From contig JARGSG010000131.1 of NCBI GenBank assembly GCA_030374805.1, forward strand, positions 62,001 to 126,000: a stretch of 64,000 bases of DNA, read 5' to 3'. Of the stretch, positions 55,560 through 64,000 are shown piece after piece. Position 1 is the first letter of the stretch, and each line of letters begins with the position of its first letter. Source of the DNA: Gracilaria gracilis. Its lineage: Eukaryota; Rhodophyta; Florideophyceae; Gracilariales; Gracilariaceae. The notes beneath the pieces are model-generated. The model worked only from the letters and a program-made list of their open reading frames with translations. It did not search any database and was not told where the DNA came from. The translations under genes were made by a program, and so were the position numbers.

Positions 55560-55705
55560 AAGGAGGAAATCTGAATTTACAATAGAACATTATTTCCTCG
55601 TTGCCAACTTGCGCAAAATTCAAAATTACTAGTCTTTTTGGACTTTTAATTTTACAACTAGAAATTTAGCATACTAAACTAGCATCCCGAGAAACCCAAC
55701 GACGA
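55560..55705. repeat. right terminal and subterminal repeats, copy L
   Basis: Inverse complement of 61558-61690 over about 130 bp: TTGCCAACTTGCGCAAAATT..., TTTTACAACTAG, AGCATACTAAACTAGCAT and CCGAGAAAC. Several ACTAG/CTAGT motifs. Confidence 0.75.
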
Positions 55706-56736
55706 GATAAATGGGCGGCTGGGGTTCGTTCTTATATAGATTCGATGGAAAAGAGGGTTTCTCTTAGTTTCTGAAAATTATCTGGCTCTCGGAGAATATC
55801 GGAATAGCTGGGAACCTTTGCAGCATCAGACTGATGAGAATGAAAGTGAGAACCATATTTGGTCACAAAATCATATTTGTTTCCTGCTTAATGTTTTTTA
55901 GAGGAATGAGCTTTCCAGAGGTTTGAATTTTCAACAATGTCAATATCGACCAAAAACTCAAGCGCAGCATTCCAAAATCTCGATCGAATGGGTCAGGATG
56001 ATATAGATAGTATTCTTTTCTTCATAGTCGACGAGAGGTACCTTGTTCTCTAGTCCCTGCAGTTCTTACTTACTATGGTTGCAGAGAGAGCAGATCTTTC
56101 CAATCTTCTTTCAATCATAGTGAACAACTAACTTGGACATGACCGAGCTGGAATATAATATTCGCATCAATGCCCAGCATCGGAGACACGATTAAGCATT
56201 TCTTCAAAAGAATATATCGGTTCAAAATTTTCATCAGTCACTCTTCTTCTCCGTGAAACATATACTTCTATCGATAAGAAACAAAATCGAGAAAAAATAA
56301 GCGTAACAGATCGAGATATTCCAAAAAATGATGAGATCCCCCTGAAAGTCGGCTTGGGTTGTATAAAAGATCTGAAATGCAATTCCACAGAAAAGAAAAC
56401 TAGGTGGAGCTTATGTACGCCTAAGCCATTGCTCTACCGCGTTTGTTTGAAAAGGTGTAGAAACTATTGTCTCTACAACAATTCTTGGGGCGATAGGTTT
56501 TTTCTACAAAAATACAAGCCCATTTATCAAAGAGAAACGCCATAAATATCTGGAAAGAGAGAGGTAACATATTCATGGAAGGCAAAATGTATATTTGAAA
56601 TTTTCACCTTATAAGGCTGCCATCGATAAACATATGTCCAACCAACCACTTCAATAAGTCGGAATGGCTCAAAACCGAAATACCGAGATAAGAGTACAGC
56701 TCTATTCAGCTCAACCTCAGCTTCAAAATGAGCTCA
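55706..56736. other. no supported gene
   Basis: 1 kb, AT-rich, with short frames only. It may contain the 5' exons or promoter of the next gene. Confidence 0.35.
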
Positions 56737-57850
56737 AGAGCGAAAAAAACAGAACACTGGAAGTGCTAAAGCGTCTGGAAAACATTTTCGTGTTTCCATA
56801 ACCGTCATTTTCGAAAAAGGACAGGGAGACAGAGATAAGACAATTCCTTCTTTAGCTTCCCTCTACAACCTCTACATCACTAAGTACAGCTCTGCGTCTC
56901 CGGTTGTGCGCTTGAAACTATTTCCCTACATGGATCACAGTGGAATTGACCTGGAGAAGCTCAATGCCGAAGATCTGGGGTACATTCATGTGGCAGTAGA
57001 AAACGAATCGGAAGCGAAGCATCTCCTACGTCAGCCCGGGAAAGTTCATTTCGTAACTGGGCTCAAGTTTGATATATTTGGGGTTCATGGCATCAGCAGA
57101 AGTCGTTGCTTTTTTTGCAGTGTGCCAGAAGGCCACTGGCCTAATTTTAAGACCTTCAAAGAGATTGCATCTATGTTTCATAACCCAATAAAGAGGAATC
57201 CTGAGCGGAAATCAGCGACGGAGCATCACAGCCATCTGGATCTTCATGCTATTAACTGCATCGGGCAAAACAAAAATAGCTTTATGTTGTGGTACTTCTT
57301 ACGGCGAGTGAGCATGGGAGCGAAGATGGGGTAGTGCCGTGCTTTCCTGTAGCCGGGCACACAAAGAACAGGTGCGACGCCGCGTTTGGAATGGTGAAGC
57401 GCTGCTTAAAAATGGTTTAACGTTTTTGATCTTGTACAGATGATGCGGATCATTGACAAAAGTTCGTCGATTAATCACGTTGTTTTTGCATCGGAGGTCG
57501 TGTGGTTTAGTTGGAAGGAGGTTCTCCAAAAGTTTTATATGCTTCCAAATGCGTTGAAGTTTACAGCATTTCAACACTTTCGGTTCAGTTCTACGTATCA
57601 AAAAGAAGTGATGGTAAAAGAGCTTGCAACAGATTGCACGTGGAAAAAGTTCAACATGCTCAAGAGTGGTGTAGTTTTATCGGAAATAGTGGAGAAGAAC
57701 AATATGTTGCTTGATGACCTCTCGTTCAGAGTGAACGTGACCCCACTGGACCTGATACCATCGGCAAGAGAGAAAACAAGGGAGGCCTATTTGATAAAGA
57801 ACGTACTCAATAGATATTATGAGGGTGATATATGTCGACGGGAGGATTAG
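56737..57850 (+). CDS. unrecognised gene, probably two exons or more
   Basis: An open frame from 56737 to 57307 (no clear ATG at its start, so a 5' exon may be missing) joins in phase to 57440-57850 across a 132-bp intron, with donor GTGAGC at 57308 and acceptor TTGATCTTGTACAG ending at 57439. It contains LASLYNLYITKYSS, HVAVENESEAKHLLR and FFCSVPEGHWPNFK, then MMRIIDKSSSINHVVFASEV and SYLIKN-like helices near the end (LIKNVLNRYYEG). At least 327 codons. Codon-wise unlike the C/T-rich transposon genes. It may be a host gene trapped between the two transposon copies, or part of another element. Confidence 0.4.
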
Positions 57851-59201
57851 TTCGCAAGCGGGAAGGATAGGAAAACTGTTTCTTTTTGAGTCCTGTAGCT
57901 GCTCATATTGTTTTATTCATATTATTGTTTCCGTTACATTGATTTGAGACCTGTAAAAACCATATGAAAGCGGAGGTTCTGAGCTTGAACTTTGGGGTTT
58001 GAAGCGAAATCGGACTTCTGTGACGAAAGTGGCCATATCTTCGTTCCGAAAAAAAACTATTGCTCATAATTGAAATGGTTTTTTTCACATATGCACTTTG
58101 TTGCAAACAATGAAAGAAAAAAATTTAGAAAATGTGTTGAAGGCGATTTAGAGACGGGGAAACTAGAATGAAAAGATATGTAATCAAAAGCCGTTGAAAT
58201 AAAGCCATTTCGTTTGTTGTAGAAAAACATTAGTCACTTCAACCGAGTTTCGGTCAAGCTTCACACTGTCCGCTGATATCCGGAGGTTCAAGATGACACT
58301 TGTGGTGGGAGAAATGCTTTCACTCTAATTAGTGCTAACCAGAGTTTATTCAATACATCTGATTCGAATAATAAGTCTTGTGGCAGTTCTTGGAAGTTTA
58401 GAAGTGAAGCCATAATTTTCCCACAGTGCAAAATCTTTTGAGACAGTTGATGATACCTGCTTAGGTTCCTGACGTGTATTGCCTATCAAATTTATTCAAG
58501 CTTCTCCAAATAGTACATTTGGTTAGCATTTCCTTGCTACACTAAAAATTGTTTTACAATACCAGGATCAATATTATCTGATTTACACTATTCCGTATTT
58601 TTCATTCTTTTTATTCCACATTCTGTTTTACTGGAGTCTCAGCGCTTCCGCATCCCCCTGTTTACTTCCTTATTATTCTCAGGTGGAGTCTGGAAAACTT
58701 CGTTTTTACCTGCCTCACTACTGTTACTTGAAGTCGTTCCTTATTTTGCTATTTTGCTATGAATACCTTCTAAGCTTGAAAACCAATTTTTCCTTTGGTT
58801 CAGTGATCTCTGATGCGGCAGTAGCTGTTTCTGGATGATAGGATTTGTCCATTTCTTTTCTCATGAGTCTCAAGTGCTGTTCTCGAGGTTCTGATGCCTC
58901 CCTGGTATCCATCTATTCCTGAAGATTCTATTTCGCCAACTTGTGTTCTGATTGAAAAAGAGCTGGTGTTGATGCCGTAATTATCAGGCCCCTTCGATAG
59001 TTTGGAGTACACTGGTTACACTCATGAGCCGCTCGTCTGTTTCTGGCAAACGATAATTCTCCCCACAAATCGTTTCCTGGTGCCCTTGTACAGAGACATA
59101 CAAGTCCAAGAACCAATAGCATAGACCAGCAATAGTCAACATTCGCTTGGCGCGAACAAGCGGACCTCGCCATCCCAAGATTTGTAAGCGCTGCCGTTTT
59201 C
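57851..59201. other. no supported gene
   Basis: 1.35 kb, AT-rich, with only short frames on both strands. Confidence 0.4.
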
Positions 59202-59930
59202 ATGGACCTTTCCATGGGTAAGCGTCCCTTCTGGCCGGATGTCATCTTCACCAACGCCAGGCCTGCCTCGGGCAGCACTCAGTTTGCGTACGAGAATGTC
59301 GGCGTGAAAAAGTTCAAGTTACGTGGCTTGAAGGGTGGCTTTGCAAACGACGTCAATTGTCCTCCACGGTATTCAACCACCAATTGGGTGCCTCCCACTG
59401 TACTACACCTGGGGTCGATGGTGCAGCAGTCTGGACATCGCTTCCGGTTTCTACCCTGCGCCGAGGCACCGAATTTCACGATGTGCGTGGAGTACGTACA
59501 GAACGCCTGTTCGTAGTCGCGGAGCTATCTTCGTGATGCGACGCCCGTGGAGTACTCATATTTCGAGTTGGAGCTTCCGATTGTGCAAAGCGTCTTTTAT
59601 ACTGGCGAGGAAACGCTCGCAGAGCGCAACGACGGCGTGGGCGATCACGAAGCGCGTGGCGATAACGGAGACGATCTGGACACATATAAGCCTTATAGGG
59701 AAAATAACCACATTGATAACGTGTTTGTCATGATCACGAAAGTCAGCCAACAAATCAGTCTTGTTTTATATTCTCTTCGCGATCGCAGCAAGTTATTGAT
59801 TCCGATAAATGTAGCAAACAGCAAAGTTTACACAAATTGTAATGCGTTCTTCGTTTCCTGTTCTTTCGACATTGATAATAATAAAACCATATTGGTGATC
59901 ACACTTAGTGCATTGAACCTGAAAATGTGA
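59202..59930 (+). pseudogene. unrecognised frame with one internal TAG
   Basis: From an ATG at 59202, one frame runs 242 codons with a single TAG at 59514. It starts MDLSMGKRPFWPDVIFTNAR, then NVGVKKFKLRGLKGGF and YSYFELELPIVQSVFYTGEE. The sequence looks protein-like. Its last 138 bp overlap the minus-strand frame at 59793-60194, so at most one of the two overlapping parts is likely real. Family unknown. Confidence 0.3.
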
Positions 59931-60194
59931 TACAGGTTTCTCGGCACACACACAACATGTGTGATCATCTTCGTCGAAAACCAACTTCACGCTTACTGCA
60001 TTGGCAGTCACAACAACTCTTTGATTTGATTCAGGCAGCGTAAATGGATTCTCTCGACGAAACGGAAGACTATTCATGTAGTCCAAACATATGCGTAATG
60101 CTTCTTCTGGCGGTTCTTCTTCTGTAAATTTCCTCTTCCTTCCCAAGAGTGCCTTGTTTTTGCTCACATCTTGCAATTCGTGGGGTGTAGACAT
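59793..60194 (-). CDS. small protein with two CxxC pairs, unrecognised
   Basis: 133 aa from ATG. It has a basic patch GRKRKF near the N-terminus (possible nuclear signal), an acidic TEEEPPEE stretch and a likely zinc site CCVCAEKPVSHFQVQCTKC near residues 92-110. Gene-like sequence continues upstream in another frame to about 60530 (HAKPFGSTYVFLALSRSSFW), so it may be the last exon of a larger gene, but no splice pair of normal length was found. Confidence 0.35.
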   Translation of the reverse strand: MSTPHELQDVSKNKALLGRKRKFTEEEPPEEALRICLDYMNSLPFRRENPFTLPESNQRVVVTANAVSVKLVFDEDDHTCCVCAEKPVSHFQVQCTKCDHQYGFIIINVERTGNEERITICVNFAVCYIYRNQ

Positions 60195-60530
60195 TGCTGA
60201 ATACTAATCGCAATCGCAGTCTATTGAAACTCTTCTTATCCCAAAAGCTGCTACGGGACAGTGCGAGAAAAACGTATGTGCTTCCAAACGGCTTGGCGTG
60301 GGCGATGACAGTTGGTTTGTCGCAGTTTTGAAGCACCCGTCCAACGGTTCTAATCGCGTCATGTTGTACACTTCTGCACTGTAAGCTTTGTAACGTCAGT
60401 GACCAGCCGCTGCGCCACTGCGTCAAGTTTACGGTCGAACCGTCCCGGTCTTTGCATTGCAACATCAACGAGATCAGGTGTAACTTTGGTGCTAGTGGTC
60501 TACGACCACAACGTTTTGGAGCTCTGAATC

Positions 60531-61557
60531 ATCTTGATTGTCCGTTATTGTCAGGAATCGTGGTGCCGAATTATGTGATGACAACGCTTTGATTTCAACT
60601 CACAACGTGGCAAATCGCAAGTGTTCGAGAAAGTTGGTGGTTTGCGGTTGAGACAAATGGGTTGAAACGGATGCCTCTTGTGCTATGACTGTTGAACCGA
60701 TGCGTGCTCTACTGTTGCCAAGGCTATTTCATCTATCGCGTGAGAGTAAGAAACCGTTGTTCAATTGCGTGAGAGCAAGAGAATAGATAGGGAAGATATC
60801 ACCTCCAGGGATGTCGTTGGGCAAAGCCGTAGAAAGGCCCCCACATATACATCCCATATATATGAGGACCTCAAAAATTTGGCTTACAACAAGGAAATTT
60901 TCAACTAATACATGAACCACGCGTCTCCCTATCAGACAGTCGGTTGGAGAAAGAATGAGCTTTATATTTGTGTTCTTGGAGAAAGGTATGCAATGTAAAG
61001 CACTGTTTGTACTAGTGGTACCTAATTACGTTCTTTTTTCATCTTTGATAAGTAACGGGCCCCACAAATTTGTTCGGGGCAGCCATAAACTTGGTCTTCC
61101 ACTTCCTATGGTTCAAATTTTTGTTTGCGATTAATCCTCTCTCGAGATATTCGTACGAATCAGTATTTTGGCATATGGGGAAGTGTACCGCACATAGTTC
61201 ATATTTCGGTTGCTTACGTTTCTGCATGCATATATGTTTCTCGTGTAACCTCAACATGCAAGAACCGTAGACTGGCTGAAAGCAAGAGCCACGAGTGTCA
61301 TGTGAAGCACGAGAGAATAAAGTAGAAAAAGTGCTAAAGTCAGGCGTGTAGCGAGAAGAAACAGCAAAGCCGGTAAATACTTAATACAATGGCGAACACG
61401 ACAACATTTTGGTCAAGAGTCCCAATATTGGATTTTGTGGGTGTGCCACAGAGTAGATAGAAGACCTGTTCGGAGCGGAGTATCCTTCCAAGTAGAAGTT
61501 GATAACTGACAAAGGCGCCGACGTCTAGTGCCTACCTTGTTTGGGCCACACCTCAGT
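60531..61557. other. no supported gene
   Basis: 1 kb with short frames only, up to the inverted terminal motif at 61558. Confidence 0.4.
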
Positions 61558-61800
61558 CGGTGTTTCTCGGTATGCTAGTTTAGTATGCTAGATCGCTAGT
61601 TGTGAAAGTAAAATTCCGAAAGAACTAGCATTTTTGCAGTTTGCGCTAGTTGGCAAGGCAAAAACATTTTTCTTTGGAAATATCGTTTCCGTTCAGTGCA
61701 GTCCAAACTTCACCTACTGGAGTTGAAGGCTAGTTTGCAGTTCTTCTGCCCCCGCTCGTAACTTTACATTCACCACACTAGTCAAAAACACTCTAAAAAA
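61558..61800. repeat. terminal and subterminal repeats, inverted copy R
   Basis: It starts GTCGGTGTTTCTCGGTATGC and contains CTAGTT-type motifs at about 61573, 61593, 61622, 61641, 61729 and 61776. Inverse of 55560-55705. Confidence 0.75.
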
Positions 61801-61825
61801 TTACGAACCCACCACCAGTGCTCCC

Positions 61826-62618
61826 TTATTCCAACCATGCATTCGGATCCTGAGTCTCAGTTTCCCTAAATCTCAAGTTGAAGAACTCTAACGGAACACT
61901 CTCTCCATTCTCGTACAACCTTCTAGCCCCAAACCGGCTTCCAACCCCTCCCAGCCTCTTCTCCTCCTGCTCCTCCAGTATGCGCTCCGCCGTTCGAACA
62001 GCCGCCGCCGCAGTACCAAACCCTACTAGTGTCGCTCCACCCGGCAGTTGCCGTGGCACACACAACTCTTCATTATCTTCCAAAATCACCCCACCTTTTC
62101 GCCTCTTCCTCAGCCGACTTCCCCCAACCTCCCCTCCATCCCCTTCTCTGCTCCTCCCCTTCACACTCCCACGTCTACCACGAGAGCCAGGCGTCACCGG
62201 TGACCCTTTCTCTCTTTCCGCCTCCCCTCCCAACGCCTCCTTCCCTCACCAGCTCCTTCACCTCCAACAACAATTGGCACGCCTTCTCCACCTGTCCCAC
62301 TTGCGCCTCCGACACCTCCACACGTCCCTTCAGCCCCATATTCTCCCTTCTCAGCGTCAGCAGCTCCCTCCCGACGCACTCTACCATCCCACTCACATGC
62401 CTTCCAGTCCCCATTCCACCCAACTTCATCCTTTTCGGAATCGTCGAAATCAAATCCATTGGCACCCCAATCTCCGACACACTCAGCACTACCTCTCCCA
62501 TCTCACCAACCATCTCAGAAAGCCAGTCGTCCAAATGTTCCTTCAGATCCCCTCCAAGCCTTTTCAACCGCTCCCACAGGGGCAACTGTCTGGCGTGGAT
62601 TCCGTCCAGTAGATACAT
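61826..62618 (-). pseudogene. coiled-coil accessory protein, copy R
   Basis: Two overlapping frames, 62618-62175 (147 aa) and 62233-61826 (135 aa), together match copy L, where one frame spans the join. One frameshift between about 62175 and 62233 therefore breaks copy R. The N-terminal frame is rich in heptad-like Leu/Glu/Lys (LGGDLKEHLDDWLSEMVGE, RRENMGLKGRVEVSEAQVGQ). The second has basic RLRKRRK, a helical ERILEEQEEKRLGG and the C-terminal FNLRFRETETQDPNAW. It ends about 260 bp from the terminal motif at 61558. Confidence 0.6.
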
Positions 62619-63188
62619 TTCGTTGCACAGCGGCAGTTAAAACACAGGCTCTACAGAATACTGTCACGAACGAATGTTGGTGCGCCAACATCATATATGT
62701 CATTCTTTTACAGAATGGGTTGTCGTGAAGTTAAATCCTTCTTCATGGAGACTCTGGGCTTGATAGTATACTTATGGGGCCGCATGTATTAATCACGTTG
62801 GTATATTGAGCATTGCTGTGGATGCTCTTCAGATACCTTAGATTATTGTGTTACGGTGGTTTTGAATCCGTTGAAACGCATCCAATACTGGCGGTCTAGA
62901 CCACCCGCCAGACACCAGACCCAGGTGTTGCAGCGCTTCATTTGTGCACGCATGAAGCGCCACTGCACATCGGTCCGCTGTCCTAAAAAATAAAAACTTT
63001 TTTTGCCCTGCTGCCATGGTTGGGTCAGAGACTCTGCATTTGGGGCGCCCGTGCTACTCTTACTTGGTATCAAGTTGGCAGCAATATCGCGAGCATGTAC
63101 AACTAATCCCGTTCGGGTCTGTTTCACAGCTTCCAGTACTACATGTTTCAGTAGCTTACACAGGTCTATTGTCCTCATGCGCCACCCG
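62619..63188. other. 5' flank of copy R with stem-loop motif
   Basis: No gene. Contains the inverse stem-loop motif (arms GCGCTTCAT 62933-62941 and ATGAAGCGC 62952-62960, then CGGTCCGCTGTCC), the counterpart of 51213-51262. Confidence 0.6.
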
Positions 63189-64000
63189 AGTTTCAGAAAG
63201 AAAAATGTGCAAAATGTTGAACCACCGGATTTAGTGTGCTCCGTCGCGCCTCATACATCGAGAGCTCATGAAAAGTAGTCTTGATTCTCTTTTCGTGCTG
63301 CATCGTCTGTTGTTTCAATTAAAGCGGTGAGCCAAGCACCAGTGCGGTCTTGAACTGAACGGCTATCATGTTTCTCGCGCGATGATGATCTACTGTGGGC
63401 CCCCCGTATAGCTACCTATATTTCATACAACGATGTGTGAGAAGGTAGGTATTATCCGGGTGCTGATATTGACAATAATAATGATCATCTACTGCTGGGA
63501 ATGCGCAAGTGGTATTACTTAGCTGAGTAATATTACCTAAGCATTCCCAGCAGTAGATCTCCATTAAATTGGTACGAATAAGATGAGAAGCTAATGGCTC
63601 CGCGTCACAGGACTGAAGTACCAGATATGCTGCCGCGGAAAAAGAAAAGAGGGTGAATACAAGTTTTTTCGGAGAGAAGGAAGAACTTTAGGGGGAGAAA
63701 GGGGTGGTGGTGATGTGGGCGGAGAGAATGGGTACCGGAGAGGAGGTTTGCGGCGGAGATTTAGGAGCGGTTGTGGAGCATTGGCGAGAATCCGGGCAAA
63801 CTTTAGGGCGACAGGCTTTCTGAGATAGTGAATGAGATGGGAGTGGCGGGGCAGAGTGTGTCGGAAGGGAGCGGCGGTGCAGAGTGTGTCGGACGGGAGT
63901 GGCGATGCAGAGCGTGTCGAAGGTTTGGGTGCAAATGGATTTGCTTTCGAGGATTCGGAAAAGGATGAAGTTAGTTGGAGTGGGGACTAATGAGTATGTG
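63189..64000 (+). repeat. 812-bp direct repeat, copy 2 (runs off the window)
   Basis: Counterpart of 53749-54560, including the 68-bp hairpin and the first 200 bp of the coiled-coil gene in plus orientation. The junction on its left (ACCCG then AGTTTCAGAAAG) marks where homology to copy 1 begins. Confidence 0.95.

Larger units (their letters stand above)
43900..55705 (+). mobile_element. candidate large CACTA/Plavaka-like DNA transposon with accessory genes
   Basis: A terminal motif is shared in inverted orientation between about 43900 and 55705. Inside: Plavaka-like transposase (+), low-complexity gene (-), a 680-aa gene (+) and a coiled-coil gene (+). The terminal match is only about 22 bp with a few mismatches, and no target duplication was identified, so the outer boundary is a proposal. 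The coiled-coil end is present a second time, inverted, at 61558-62620. Confidence 0.4.

Overview
The window is nuclear DNA of a eukaryote. Five host genes lie in the first 8.2 kb and use GT-AG introns of about 58-94 bp. The remaining 55.8 kb is mostly transposable elements in layers. The organism cannot be named safely. A predicted organelle-targeted bacterial-type RsmI rRNA methyltransferase beside MSI1/RBBP4, a Pkr1-like ER protein and two LtrA-like membrane proteins would fit an alga such as a red alga, but this is low-confidence inference.

Host block (135-8151). In order: a Pkr1-like V-ATPase assembly factor (-), RsmI (+), MSI1/RBBP4 (-, four exons), a divergent LtrA-like gene with one intron (-), and an intact LtrA-family gene (-). 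Genes are tightly packed: the RsmI and MSI1 stops are 6 bp apart. The GC-rich left end has long Ala/Ser-coding microsatellites.

Nested transposon cluster (8640-37403). Target duplications and matching ends resolve 28.8 kb into five insertions. The outer layer is Tc1/mariner copy B (8640-37403). Tc1 copy A (8810-24811, TA duplication) sits inside B. A piggyBac element (9040-11888, CTAG duplication) and Ty3/gypsy chromovirus A (12656-24250, AGCTG duplication, 508-bp LTRs) sit inside Tc1 copy A. Chromovirus B (25788-37032, opposite orientation, GGTTA duplication, LTRs of about 770 bp) sits inside Tc1 copy B. Both chromoviruses carry a related set of reading frames antisense to pol between the chromodomain region and the 3' LTR.

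Middle (37404-43700). A pogo/Tigger-like transposase that has lost its catalytic core, an unrecognised 266-aa reading frame with a broken continuation, and a broken Ty1/copia fragment.

CACTA/Plavaka-like territory (about 43.9-55.7 kb and 61.56-64.0 kb). A decayed Plavaka-like transposase is followed by an opposite-strand low-complexity gene, a protein of about 680 aa interrupted by one TGA, and a small basic coiled-coil protein. The region is flanked by a shared terminal motif and subterminal CTAGTTT repeats. Two foldback elements with CCCT ends and ACT duplications have inserted into these genes. A second, inverted copy of the coiled-coil end lies at 61.56-62.6 kb, and an 812-bp near-identical direct repeat (2 differences) joins 53.7 kb to 63.2 kb. 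Between the copies, 55.7-61.5 kb holds unrecognised gene-like frames, including a plausible two-exon gene at 56737-57850.

No rRNA, functional tRNA or CRISPR array was found.
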